Positions 14,203-28,700 are shown, numbered from the stretch's first letter. The stretch is DNA of 64,000 nt from Anisakis pegreffii (GCA_035041965.1 JAPYMA010000138.1:164002-228001); one strand, 5' to 3'. Program-made: numbers and translations. Notes: generated by a model not told the origin, from the letters alone.

Positions 14203-14957
14203 TCAGCTGTCACGCTGGCTGAAATGTTGATTGTGTCTTCCAGAAAGTGCCAATTTATGTTGTCGGCGTCGAACAAAAATAGCATGAGTTCTGGTGCATA
14301 TGGTGTAAAGAGCAATTATTGAAATAAGCATGAGATGAGCTTCGAGAACGTGAACAGTGTGAATGTGAGATAACAGATGGTCAAATGGAAGACACATCAA
14401 ATGTGATGACAATCTCTTTTGCTCGGCATCAAGCGGAGTACCAGCCATGCAGAAGGAGAATATTGTTGAAACAATCTGGAAGGGTCGAAACATACGAAAT
14501 ATACGAAACGAAACAGTCTCACTGAACTGGATCATAGAAGGGTGAGTAAGGTAGTTGCATGCGCACTTTGACGAGTAGCCATCTGATCGCGGTAGACCCT
14601 AAGCGCACATGACGCACAATTGTAGCGAAATTTCTAATATCTATCATTGATTTGACGAGCATAGAGGTATAGGGCTACTCTTCCATAAAACTAAATAATT
14701 TTTTTAGGAAAGAGGCTCGAAACAAGCCCGCAAAAATATGGAAACAATATACGTTCAATGATCAGTGAGAACAACTGATAACCATTAAGCAGTTGTCTTC
14801 TGAATGAGTAATAAATAATGATTTGAACTAATGCAACCGAATGGCGATCAGTATATTAGCCATTGCACAGCCAAACAACAATGAATACTTGTTGCCATCG
14901 GTATTTGAGTACAGCCCAGTAGTAATGACATGCAATAAACGTAACCCCAATACGCAT
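14203..14957 (-). CDS. candidate two-exon small membrane-protein gene, divergent from VPS13D
   Basis: A possible exon (14957-14889, starting at an ATG) ends at GTATTC and joins in phase to a frame that starts after a CAG at 14526 and stops at 14203. Together they give about 130 residues with three hydrophobic stretches (IGVTFIACHYYWAVL, IVSTIFSFCMAG, LMLISIIALYTICT) and a basic C-terminal part (VRRRQHK). The upstream exon could extend further 5' to about 15045. I recognise no family, and each frame alone is within chance length. If real, it would share a promoter region with VPS13D, whose start codon is 134 bases away. Confidence 0.25.
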
Positions 14958-15090
14958 TCTGTCGATCGTTGACCGTGCAAAATTGAATTGTCCATGAATA
15001 TATTCTGTAAACGAGCGATTAATGATTTCAAAAGTTTCTATGAATTATAGAACATACTGTTAAGAGAATTATTTCTAAGTTGTGGACAAT

Positions 15091-16735
15091 ATGTTAGAGC
15101 ATTTGGTGGCATGGGTGTTGAACAATTATGTTGGGGAATATCTCGAAAATCTGAATACCGTTCAGCTGAGTATCGCTCTTCTTCAAGGTGTGTTCATTCA
15201 TTTCTGTAGTCTATCTTATTTAAGTTCAGTTCTCTTTCATTCATTTATCCCATCTATAGAAATCACCATCAAAAATTGCTTGCCTTGACCATGAAGAATC
15301 TGTTGGAGAAGTCTACTGGCAAGCTATTTTGTACTATCTCGTGCAGAACCGAACCATGAAAATAATTTCAATTCAATATGATATGTAAGCAACAATTGTT
15401 AATTGTCTTAATCGATTGTGCCGTATAATCTTATCAAAAAGATAAAGGGAAGAGGCTTGCAAATGGAGTAGTTCTTTAACAAATAAAGCAAGTAGTTCTT
15501 AAATCCTTAAGTTAAGTTGAATTCTGAAATCAAGTTTGATATTTCATGGTTAATCATTTTTACATTATCTATTGAAAATTACTTGGTTTGTGTTCTGGAA
15601 ATAAAATTGTGATATTCAAGGGCAGGTTGAATTGGAAAATATTCCGCTAAAAAAAACAGCACTTCGAAAACTTGATGTTCCGCTTCAGGTGAGTTTATCA
15701 TTCGTTAACTGTTGTCGAAAAACGGGATAGCAATTAAGATCGCACGAGAGTTCCGATTCCTTTTGGTGTTCTGATTTCGCTTATCTGAAGTTACTTTGAT
15801 GCACTGCCAAGAAGCATGACTGAGTTCGAAGTGAGAACATTGTAAATAACTGAATATAGCATATTCGAAAATGAAATCAGAGTCCCGCTTCCAGTATAAA
15901 GAGAAAGTGTTCACTAGTTGTCAATGTTAAATTAAGTTGGATAGAGAACTTTTTAGAATGTTCAAGTTACCAAGCTGAATTTTAGGTCAAAGCTGGCGTT
16001 TTAGGCAAACTGACATTATCGGTGCCTTTAGCGCATATTAGAAGTGAGCCTTGGGTTATAAAAATGAGCGATTTATTAGTACTGGTTGGGCCAATAAAAA
16101 ATGCAAAGTACGATGTTGAATTAGTTGAAGTGTACGAGCAGTCCAAAAGAGAGCAACAATTGGAAGATTTGGAGAAATTTCACAAAGTCAGTTTGATGTT
16201 TTTTAATTCGTTTTATATTGCGAAGTGAAGAGATTTTGTTCTGTAATTCGACTTATTCTGTTCAATATTCAATTAAAAATTATGCTTTTCTGTAACGATC
16301 CTTTTGATTCCAGCAGATTTTAAGGCACTGAACTTTGCAAACTCAATCATCCATTAATCCAAGATTGTTTTCTCTTTATACATATGTGAATATTGTTCAG
16401 AAGCAGTTACTTTTGAACGCTGGTTTGTCAACAGATGACGATAGGGCTCAACAAAGTTGGTGGGGCGCTTCATTGGTTTCTGCAGTCGTCAACAACATTC
16501 AAGTTCATCGTTTCTTATTGTTATCATTCATTCTGCTCATTTTTTCTATATTCAATAGTATTTTCCATTGTATCTGGAAAAGACCGAAAAAGACTAAATT
16601 GAAAGTAAGCGCTTCCAGTTGATTATGACCAATGTGCACATTCGGTATGAAGATGGAACCACATTTGGTGATACACCGTTATGCTGCGGACTCCGTATAC
16701 ACAAAGTCAGCGTTCAGACAACAGACTCGAATTGG
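15091..16735 (+). other. VPS13D: VPS13D exons 1-5: chorein-N domain
   Basis: Exons 15091-15187, 15621-15688, 15986-16186, 16401-16502 and 16619-16735; all phases agree. This is the N-terminal cap of the lipid-transfer rod, the end that meets the donor membrane. It carries the start helix, the [10 protein letters not shown] segment, the [15 protein letters not shown] strand, an acidic-basic helix ([15 protein letters not shown]), [16 protein letters not shown], and the strand HIRYEDGT typical of every VPS13 (human VPS13D has HLRFEDGV). Confidence 0.95.
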
Positions 16736-19700
16736 GTATATTCATTGATTTTGTGTGATTTTAATTGAAACTGCGTGAGAAATTCATTCGAAAGACGAGC
16801 GGCAACTTATGTGCCAGCGCTTATCATTGAATAATTTCCTGTGCTCTGTTCTCATCCTCTTGCCTTCGTTGGTCGTATGCCATCCCTCCTTGTACAATCC
16901 ACCTAATCGCAGTCCCTTTTTACTTCTTAGCTAAGAATCATCTATTTGTTGACATTTGGTCCTATTTCCGCCGCAGGCAGGAATTTCCCTATATGAGAAC
17001 CATTATTGTAATATTCTATTTGGACATAAGTGCCATTGAGCCTATAAATAAGTTTCTCATTGGTTGATGTTCAAATTAATTTATAGAAGTCGGTTTATAT
17101 GCAACCACAAGAGGGCACAAATGTTTTCAAAAAGCTTGAAATTGTTGGCCTTTCGGTATATTGGAATCCTGGCCAGAAATTATCGCCTGAGAATATTTCA
17201 CATGAAGATTTGCTGGTTAGCTGATTTTTTTTGTTGCGTATCGGAGGAATGTACAGAGCATGTTAGTATGGATCGAGTTTGAACCAAACGTCTCTTCATT
17301 GTATTATTATGTCAACGATAGTTTCTATTATTGACGTATGCATTATTACTTTCAAGTTATTGATGGCTCCAGAAGTGAACGCGGACACCACCTATATATT
17401 ACAACCGTTTTGTGCGTCGATGTGTATGGAGAAGAATACGAGTAAATTTCCATTAAAATGGCAACATCCAGCTGTACCCAGATTTAAGTTTGATATTCAA
17501 AGTGAGCAAGTAGCAATCGAATTGTCGAAACGGCAAATGGCTGAGATACGTTTGTTGAGTCGTGAATGGGCCAGGTACGATCGTGCCAGACAGCACAGGA
17601 AGTGGAGACCGTTGGTGAGTGTTGGGGGGAATGCGGGCGAATGGTGGCGTTTCGCTTATAATCGGGTTCGAGATGAGACCGAGCAACAGAAAACAAGACA
17701 TACGTGGAACTTCGCTTTGATGCGTGCTCGACATCTGAATGCTTATTGTCGTGCCTACAGAAGAAAGTTACTAGCGCATGTTGAAACAGCGAAATCCAAG
17801 GCTGTGAGAGCCAGTCGTTCTCCATCAGCCACAACGCCAACCACCGCAATGTCAAAGTCAAGTTCTGAACACGTCTCTACTTCATCACTGTCCTCTTCTC
17901 AGCAAACAACTGCTTCGTTGCTATCACCAACTTCCGAAGATGTTATTCTCATGAAACAAATCGAACGAGATGCTGATTATACCTATCATGTTAGTTATCA
18001 TATTCTTGCACCAGTGAGCAGCGTGATAGAGAAATGCTCGATTTCAGGAGTTGCAGTTGTTCCGTGAAACTGTGTTTCGACGTATTTGGGATGAACGTGA
18101 AACCGAGAGAACTGCCACAACAAACGAAAGTGGAATACAGTCTGATGATGAAACACTCGACAATGTTGAATCATGTATTTATCTTCATTTTTTAAATTTT
18201 GTGATGTATTCTCGTCGAGTTCCATTTCGAGACTCAGTAACCTAGATTAATTTTGTAAATGCCGCAATGTTTTAGTGATGCAGCTAAATACGTCAGAGGA
18301 CGATTTGCGGACTGCCAAAGCAAAGAATTCTGAAGAATTGAGGCAAAATTCAGTTGAAGAACAGCAGTCTGAAGGTTCGTATGGATGGCTCAGCAGTTGG
18401 TTCTCTGCTTCACAACCACAAGGTTTTTGCATTCGATAATTACGTGGATTGTTTATTTGATCTTCGAGCAAGAGCAGAAGAAAATGAATCGATCATTTCA
18501 AATAAGCGGAATGGTTTTCGTAAAACAAATATTGGGTGCAGTTTCAGTTGTTCAAAGAAGCGGTGACAATGATTCAACGAAAGCTGATGCCACCGACTCT
18601 GGTTCATCTGACAGCGTTTTGGGAACTCGTTTGAAACAGGTTGAAAAACAGGTAAGCATTATCGAAGAATGAGAAGTAATAAGTGGAAAAATCAGTGTTA
18701 TCATAAAATATTCTACTCATGTAAAATCGCTTTAAGCCACTTTTAATGTCCAGCAGCATCTAATTTTCATGTTGCCATATGTAAGTTAATTTCAGTTAGA
18801 AGACGAAATAATGGATGTTCTTAGCGAAAGTTGGGATGATTCAACAGTATTGCGTCGAGATGTGCTCTTAGCAGCTACATCTCTGCAACTTGAAAATATG
18901 ACTGTTCGATTTGTTGAAAATGTTGATGATGGTGTGAGTAGGTTGCGTTGTTTCAGTCATATTTTGTTATTGCTGCCGAACGTAAATATCTTCTTTGCAA
19001 GATGCAAGAACTGCAACGGTGTGGTGGTAGATTTCACGTTTTCGAATGATTATTGCAAGGATTCATCAGTTTTCATTCGAGTTTGATTGCTTCACGAATT
19101 AGCAGATGCGTTTTGCGTGCATATTGAAGTTGTGAAGGTTTAACATTCTCATCTTGAAACATTTTATAACCGTGTGATGAATAATAGCAGTAATGGTGAA
19201 TTTAGTCGTGTGTGGATGGAGGCACCAAAGTGCTATCACTGGATCTTCGTCAAGTGGTCAGCAAGATGCATCTGAGCCCTCGTCAACACAGTACGGCCAT
19301 ATCTTTATCAGTCGGCGATCTCAGCGTTCAGAGGCTCTATACCGCTTCAGATTCTGAGCAGTTTGTTGATGTGCCTTCAGGTGAGTCATTGTGCTGTGCA
19401 TGTTCTCTCGGTGTGCATGCAACAGTTACTGCTATTGATATGCTTGCAGAACCATCGACTGAAACCGAATATGAATCGTTGATGTTTGGTTTCGGTGGTG
19501 GTGCGTTCAAGGACAATACTCAGATCCTTTTTGCTATTGGAAAGACGAAGGCAAGTAACGATGGATCGACGGCGAATGCTGCGTCAGAAAGTGACACAAG
19601 CAACAACATCATTCGAAAACCACTTTTCCAGTAATTCTCTCTTTCATTCAGAATTTGTGATTCAAGTTATTGATGGATTGCTTCATTTAAGGATGCGATA

Positions 19701-22700
19701 TAGACGTCACGCACCTAAATTGGTCGTTAAACACACTCTTGAGGCGAACTTCAGTGCTTTATCGTTAATGTATGAGGCGGGTGCATTTGATGGTCTGTCA
19801 AGTTTCTTCAATACGGATACTGTAATTTTTGACCAAGTTAGTGTGTTTCGTTAAAGAAACTGTTTGTTTTAATTGTGGTCAGTACTGATCTTTCAAGCTG
19901 ATCACTTTTTGTGCTTAATTGATAGTTGCATTCATTTAGAAGAACGGTGAGTTTAATGTGCCCGAAGTGGTAGTCATCCCACGTATTTTCGTCAAGATTC
20001 GTGTTCCCGAGGTGATTCTTTGAACTTATTCATTTTTGTGTAATTCAAAGGTTGATCCGTCGTTCGCTACCTAATTGTAACAAGAGAGATTGCTTAAAGC
20101 GATGAATTATTCGATGATGCGATAATGATGTGCGTTTAGGTTCATATTGAGATGCGAAAACGAAATAGTTTGATGAATGAGGGAAACAAATCACCCTTTG
20201 CATTCGGTATCGTTAAGCAGTTAACATTGGGTATTACAAGTACAGAGTTATATTTGACCAAAGTGAGTTTTTTATTGATTCATTTAGTTCTCAGCGAATA
20301 ATTTTGTTACATAAGGTAATTGTTCTGTTATTATACTGTGCTATCAAATGATAATATTAAGGTATATTTATCAATGGGTTCATTCGAGGTCAAAGATTTG
20401 TTCGAATCAAATGGGGATTCACTGTTGAAGATGCATGATCCAACTAATGTTCTGCATGGCATGGTAATTAATTAAGATGATGTCTCTTTTATTGAATCCT
20501 ATCGTCGACTGTTCAACAAAAAATTGTTATGTTTGCTCGGTATGAATAAGCATTACTAGAGGAATCAGTCGTGTTAATATTTTGTAGTGAGCTGAACTTG
20601 ATGAATGTTTTGTGTGTTATTATTCGCTTCATCTGGAGTATTACCTTCATAGCACATTTTTTGAGTAAGATTCAATAATTAAAAACATCGAAGACAATTA
20701 CTTGATATTGATAAGCCGCTATTCATTTTCTACGAGCATTTGATTTAACCTAAAATATTCGCTTCACTAATATATTATAGTGAAATAATTTGTGCAAATG
20801 ACATTTACAGAAGTCGCTGTCATCCTCTTGTCCGTCTCTGACTGATGCCACTCAGGACTCCACTGATTTTGAACTTACTCGAACAATTAGTAAGCAGTTG
20901 CTTTGCAGTTTGTCATTTTATGCTCGTTTCATAACGAGTTCTCGTTTTTTTGCATTAATATAATGAGCCGTCCGCCAAATTGCTTTTGTAGCGATTATTC
21001 AGTGAATTTTTGTTTTTTCATAGGTTCCTAACTGTTTTATTTAAAACCAATTTTTTGATGGAAATGATTCATGGTGGGAGGAGAGATAACAGTGAATGCT
21101 ATCGGGTTTTGATTTTTAGGTTTAGGAAGTAAACCAGGGCGATCGAAAGCTAACGTGGACGAGACGAGTGAGGGCACTGGAAGTCGTAAGTCAAGTCGAA
21201 TCAAGCGACATAGGAAACGAACGCATCCGAGTGAAACATTCGCATGTGCAGATGAAATGAACAGTGTGATGATCGACTTCACAGTTGTCAACAACAAACA
21301 CCCGCTCTTCGAAAGTCTTTATCAAAAGGTTTTTTTTCATCATTTTTTGAAAAATCTTTCTGTATTAACCACTTCAGCGAAGTATCTACACTTTTCTGTA
21401 GTTTTACTGAAATTCTGGATATCCAAGAACTGATATTCATTGTAAGTTATTGCAGCTTGTGATAAAATGTCATATCACTTGTGATGATATGTTCAGATGT
21501 GTATCAAACTTCACAGATTTATTTTTGAGAGAGCTTTGAAATTGACTTGAAATAACTCGAACTGAGAAACCTAAACTTTTATCAGTCATCGTCTATGTAA
21601 TTATTTGTCGCTTTCTCAACCAACTTTATTCTGACCAAGAGGTCTTGTTGGTTAATTTTTGACAAACTTGTGTTCTATTTGCGAACACCTCAAAGATTAC
21701 ATCAGACGTGTCAGTGCGTGTGCAGTCAACATTCCAAACACCTAAATGATCCTGTTCGTCCAGTCTCAATTAATCACAACAGAGTATTTCATCACTGAAA
21801 ATAACAAGATTTATTTCATTATGTTCATAATAAAATCAAAAAGGTGCATTCAAAGAGACCCTAAATAATGGTTGTTGATCGAGTATGTAGGTAGATTGTA
21901 GTTATCGTCGTAGTCGTTCTCGATCAGTTCCGATCGCTTACCGAATCTGTAACATCAAAAATGTGAAGTGATTATTATGGTGACGAGTGTCATATGATTA
22001 TGAATATTATTTATTATTATCTGCAAGGAAAACGCTAGATTGTTGGATTCAATTTTTCAACTCAAAGAATGAGAGGAAGAACTGCGAGATTATTTGAATT
22101 CACTTAGTTCATTTTTTCAAAAAACAATTCTATTTATTATTGAAGTGATGAATCTAATTGCAGATGTAGTAGAATTAAATTGAGCAATGATGAAATGGTT
22201 GATAGAAATGATTGGCTTTAGGATGTATTTAATTTTTTAGATTATCACCTAATGAATTCGTTAAAAGAATCAGCATTAATCTCAGTGAAGTGTGTTATGG
22301 GAGCAGGGAGATTATTTGGGAATTCAAATCAATTTCAGTTTGGCTCGTTAACATGAGCCATTCGTTAATCTCTAAGCCTGCTTCCTCTTTCATTGATGTT
22401 GCCAGTATTGTTCTGGGCACATGGAGCATTCCAAAAAGAAACGCATCGAAGGAATGGGAAATAATTGGATTCTCTTGAAATCGATCAACTGATGATATTT
22501 GCTCATCAAAGCAAGCTTTTCAGTCTTCATTTCGGTCTGATGGAATGAATATATGTTAAGTGACCCTATGATGCAAATTGCTTCTGAGCAATTCAATTTC
22601 TGTTCACTCCGATTTTACGTTATGTTCTGTGGTATTGTAATGAATTATGGATGTTGAGTTGGCTGAGGCACTGAGGTTAAGAACATATTTCTTCACGTTC

Positions 22701-25700
22701 TTCCATATGAACGACCAATGAACGAAGCTATTTTGTTTATTGAACAATGAAAATTGATTGGTGCAATTAGTGCTTTTGATCAGTCCTCGCTAAAAGTTGA
22801 TGAATAGGTAATTACGTACAAGCTTACGCACACAGCCTAACTCAGAATTGATAACGTCAATGATATTGGTACACACCACTCACAATCGGTTTCAAACAAC
22901 AGTTTCGAGTGTAAGTGTAATTGAATGTCCCCAAAAGGTGTTTATGAATCGAAAACGTTTCCAATTAATGTCATTACTACTTTTGATTACCTAGTCTTTC
23001 TCATGCATATGGTTATTCACAACAGAATAACGGGTTGGGCATTTGAAAAAAGATTGAATGTGAGTATTTGCCATAAAATTCGATCTTTGCTGAATCACTT
23101 TCCATGAAAAGTGTACAGATGAGAAGTGGGAGGAGGAAAGGGAGAAAAAAGTAATTGCACTTTTTTGAATCGAGTAAAAAACAGTGAGATCGAGTAGTCA
23201 ATATAAATTATCATTCGTATGTCAGTTATCAGTTTTTTGGATGTTAGTGGTCTCGAAGAGAACTGATTATAGAAAGCGGCTTTGTGAATGTTCAATGATC
23301 TCATATAAATCAGTCCTGTTTCAAAAGGTCAATGAGTATATTAAAGTAAATTCACCTACCTCATTCGACCAGACATAGCTTTTGCTCGCAAATCGTTCAG
23401 AAGACTGCCCAGATCCGATTCGTATGGGCCTCGACGATGTAGTTTTACAATGGAAGCATCAGCAATACTATACTGGTAGTGAACAACAGTCATGAGATAA
23501 ATTAATGAAAATAAAGATAGCGTTACATAACAATTGGCCATCTTAGAGGGACGTCTAAGAATACTATAATACTTTTCGTGACACTTCTATATTTTTATAT
23601 CCATCATGTACATTCTGAAGGGGCGGCACTTTTCAGCTGAAAACATGATTATGTTTCATCTGTACGCTTATGACAAAATCTACAAGATTTTCCATGCTTA
23701 TCATTTACAGTATCCATTAACCGGGGATTTTACAAACAGCTCAAAGGTACTGTCCTGCATGCACATTGATATCCACCAAATGTGCATGTTTGAGAGAAGT
23801 AAATCCTCTGAAAGTGAACTGCATCATCGAATTGAGCGTAGGTTTGTTGCACTCGGGAATAAGATCCAAAATCAGCAAGGGGTAATATGACGGAGGAGGC
23901 AATGATGTGCGACTTGGTTCATGGGTAAGAAGCAAGTACTCAGTCTTGAAGCTTTTATTACCCTATTTTTAATCGCCAAATAGATTTTGAGACGAAGTGG
24001 ACTTACTTGTTTCATTAATGGCCAGTCTTGTCTTTTATTAGTTTGCGTTTTCAGTGCTCATTGTATTGTTCGATTATCCGTCACAATATCATGGCTGATT
24101 GTGGAAATGAAAAATTGTATGGTTTGAAGGCAGTATTGTGATGAATATTTTTAAATTGCTCGTTGAGGAGCGATTTTAGTTGGCTTGAAGGTTTTATTAA
24201 GCGCACTTATTTTGCATTTTTAGATATTGCGATAGAGCTACGGTACCAAGCCAGACAGCAAGAAAGTTTATATCGTCTCCTTTCTTGCAGAACATTGCAG
24301 ATAATGAAATCATCGGATAATTTTCTTCGACAAGCTTTTTTTGTGGTGTAGTTACACCGGAGAGAACGATGCATGTCGATGGGGATTTTTTTGATGTGCA
24401 GTTTGGTATAGCCGATGAATTTTGAAGTATATGAATGCGAAATGAGTACGAGACTCATGGAAACTCTATGACCACCTAAAAGGCGTTCCTTAACAAGTAA
24501 TTCGAAAAAATTATTTTTCACAACGCTAATTGAGGGTTTTGTTGTATTAGGCTGTATTTGTGTACGAATCGACGTGTGAGCTGCTATCATTACAATGGAA
24601 TAGCGATGTAAAAAGAAGGCTATTGAGTAAATCTTGAATATGTACACAAATATAAAATGATTGTTGTACCTCCTTGCTTCATGTGATTTCATTCCGTTGA
24701 TGTCGTTTATAGCATCAATCTTGTCTTGTCTATTGTGTTTCGAGTTTGTCACTCAGCTAACAATAATAAATTTTCGTATAAGCAACAATTGAATCATCTT
24801 ATCGAAGACACATGAAACGAATGCAGATGAACAATTAATAGTAATATTTCTCATTATATTACACGTATCGTTTAAACCAAAGTCATTGTTTTATCAATTA
24901 ATTAACTGTTTTCATAATCTCGGAAAGCTTCCTCTCAATGATTTATCTGTCATTCTTTTATATGATTTCACACAACTTTATCCATCAGGAGAGTTCATAT
25001 TCACCACCGCGACAAATAGATACAAGACTTATTCAGTACGTTAAAAAGCAGCACTCATTGAATTTCATCATTGCAAATTTAATATTTCATCTGAGTTGGC
25101 CATCATTGAATGAAAGTAAATTCTCTTGTTGTTCTTTGTTTACTATCATATCCTTCGTTCTTTCTAAACAGTTATCCCGCTGCACATTCAGTGAAATTAA
25201 ATTATTTCAGAATAGTGAATAATATTGTGCTCATTCAAAAGCCAACTCTTATGGCGTTCTCATAATGAAACACTGAAGACTACTTCGCAAATTTTCCTCA
25301 CAATCACCATATATTTGCTCCGTTTGTCAGTTGATTCATTCCATATTCTAACGTGATGTATCCGTATAATGAGTACCTTAATCAAGTGAAGGTGCTTAAG
25401 GAAAGACAGTATAATGAAATTAAATTCTAACAAAAAAACTCCCTAATTTCGTCAACTTCTCAGGACACCCGTCACCGTCATATTTGTAACATTTTGTTAC
25501 AATATATCGTTCGGTTCAGTGTACAGATCATACTCTAGTCCAGAGAAGTTACCGTATAGTTCACTTCATATTGAGAATATGTGCCTCTTGCGAATAAGTT
25601 TAGTGTAGACTTTAATCAGAGGAAGAAAGGCATCGATGAGCTGAACCAAAATGGAGGAGTTCTTCTACGGAATGAGAACCATTACTAGTATTTTATAATA

Positions 25701-28700
25701 TGATTGGTGTAGGTTCACAAAGTTCATTTCTCATTTATAAACGAAACTATCATTTGATGGCGGTTCGAAGGTATTCTCAGACAGACACCTTAAGATATCA
25801 GTCCAGAGTAAAAAGGGGTTCGAGTTCCCTTTTCAACCGTCGATTGATATCACTGTCGAAGATTTTATCGAATTCGACAAAATCGCTTGTGCACGAGATG
25901 CAGCGAAGGACAAGAGCTTTTGAGTTATTCCAGTGCAGGTGCAACAAACCACTGCACAAGTACAAAGATGTTCACCCAACTTGCGAGGATAACCCATAAA
26001 CAAATGAGTCTAACTAAAAACCGCAAGGAAAGTATAGTAACTCCTCAAATGTTTGAGAGTGTACATCTGTAACAGTGCATAACGACAAAACGCCTCTAAC
26101 AGAGTGTTTAATGAAGACTTTTCTGATGGCAGCAAGAATTTGAATTGTATTTCACTTGTAAATGTTTCACGAGTATGAAATGTTAGTCTTCCAAAAAACT
26201 TCAGTCAGTGAATATGGAGTCAGCTTAATGTTTTTTGTTTTAAACAGATGAATTGTACAGTGGACGCTCGTTTTGCGGATGTTATTGTGGGTATGAACCG
26301 TCGTAGTTGGACGATGCTGTTCGATTTTTTTGGTTTTCTTGGACGACTACCGAATGAAAATGATTATTCATTAGCACTATCAAAAAAGCTCTCTTCTGCA
26401 TCAATCGTTCACAATGAAACGTTAACAGAAACAAATACATCAAAACGTAACGCTACATCCGATGGTGAATATTTGTAAATTGCCGTTCGTCGTTTGTTAC
26501 CGTTAAAAATTCTTTTTTTGAACTAACGCAAAAATTTTCAGCTATTTTAAAAGCATTGAAGAAACAATGGGGTTCTCAAATATGATACTGTTATTTCTAG
26601 ATTTTTACGCTTTGAAATTGTGTTTGTACGCGTCAGTCTTACGTATTCACATGAATTATACAACCAACAAAACACGTCTTGGAGTTTTACAAGCTGTTGA
26701 GCCGACCGTCGCAGTTGAAGTGGGCTATTTTTGTGTTCTTTGAAGTTCTTGATCATTTTCATTAGCATGAATTTCTCATCTGGGGAAAATATATCACTAC
26801 ATTCGCAGATTATTGAGAAATACGATGAACTGCGTTAAGAATGAACTCGGATTATATTGTCAGTGGTATTAAAGAGTAGATAAAAAGTTAAGATGAGAAT
26901 TGGATGTGAAGATGAACCATTACGTGCGACGATTTCATTCAGTTCGGTATTGTTATCCGATACGACACCATTCTATTCGTCTTTATATGGTGAACGTTTA
27001 GTTGTACAATCGAATAATGATTTTGAAGATGATAGAAGTAGTCAAAAATGTAAATCTTCTACAACTGATTTGCATGATCAACCAAAGGTCACTGTCGATA
27101 TTATCAAGTAAGTAGTTGTTCTTTGTTTCAAGTGGGTTTTGTTGAAGTGTTTATCACCCCGTTACGACCATTCACCAATAGCTGATGCAAAACAATGAAT
27201 TGTATCCGCTTTATTGGAAAACGATGTCATATCATTATATATCCTATATACTGGGGTTGATTCGTAGGCTTTTGAGCAGTTAGAGGTTTCGGGTACTCAG
27301 GATTTAACTCCCCACGTTTGAGGCCCCCCAACCCGGCCCTACCACGTATTGTCTGTTACCAACTTATCGCTGAATATTTATTTCAAGGTACTATCCATCA
27401 GATCCTCAACTGAAAAGAGATTATGATATGCGGTTTCGAGTGTCTGTACCGAAAAAAATGAATGTTGCATATGTGCACACACATCGTTACATGTGTGCTC
27501 TGTTGGATTTTTGGCTTCAGTTTTTTGAACTGCAAGATCAAGTTATTAAAAGTCGTAAACCTCCTAATGATTTGGTAAAAAATCCTTTTTTGCCTTTGCT
27601 GTATAAACCTTGATTATGATTGCATTTAGTTTCTTTCAAAAGTTAATTCATTATCAAAGTGAAACGAAGGAGAAAAGTCCCGATTGATTGTGAGTATTGT
27701 AATGAGCTGTGTTCACCTCAGTAAGCTTCAATCAGAAAAGTGCGATATCAGTTTTGGGTTGCGAATTGTCGATATTGCTTTGATTTTGAATATCAAGTAA
27801 TATTTCAAGATAAGTACTCGCTAAAAGTTACAGCAAGCAGATGGGCACGGGTCACGTATTCAGATGGATGTCGATGTTGAGTGTTCGTCTACAATAATAC
27901 TCCCTTTAAGCCAGTTATGTGATCAAGCGATTGTCTGTGAAACTGAATCATTTCACGTCAATAATCAATTCAAATTCGCTGACTCAATAGTACTTTTCAC
28001 TGAATATTCCATTGAAACACAATGCGGAATTGGTACTATTTATTTGATTCATCATTTTCGTATCATATAAAAGTTTACGTGTGTTTAAAAAAAACTTCCT
28101 CATCAGTACGAATGTAGCGAATAAGTTTTTCCTTCATTTGAGTTTATTATCGAAATGTGTTTTCTCCCAAAGTAAATGCGTTTTCTCAATATTTTTAGCC
28201 AGCATTTTTCTTAAATGAATCCTCCTCCCTCAATATGAATCCCCTCCCTCATCCTTGGAAAGATTCGTTCGAAACAAATTTCGAAACAATTGCCATGCGT
28301 AAATTCGTGATTTTTTACCGGAAATGTGTTTAAAACGGTTCTTCAAGCTGATTTGGACGAGCATATATGTTAATTCTCAATTATTTAGTAGTTATTTTTG
28401 TTGCAGCAGTCTCGTTTCCGCTGTGAAAGTGATGGGGTTTCATTGCCGCAAACTGAATCTGTATATGCTTTCAGATGATGATAACTACAACTGTTTGATT
28501 GATTGGATGACCGTAAATTGCTCAAATATTGCATTCTATGAGAGTTTTCGCGTTTCTAGTCTTTCATCGTCCCATCATGCAATCGAAGGTTTCGGCTAGC
28601 TATCTCCTCGTTTCATCTTTTGCCATTTCATATTCATTTAATATTGCTGTTGTTGATAATATTGATAATGTTCATTTAGATTTGAATATTGCTATTGCCG

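Larger units (their letters stand above)
21329..26247 (+). other. giant VPS13D intron (4.9 kb) hosting a nested gene
   Basis: The donor GTTTTTT follows CAAAAG and the acceptor TTTTAAACAG precedes 26248. It is the longest intron of the gene; most others are under 500 bases. It contains the antisense neuropeptide gene at 21850-23541 and an unexplained 181-codon antisense open frame at 24207-24752. I see no VPS13D exon inside. Confidence 0.85.

Noticed and set aside
25700..26072. Basic plus-strand frames near the end of the giant VPS13D intron
   Set aside because: They do not join in phase to the 26248 exon and have no match to VPS13D, whose flanking exons already join seamlessly.
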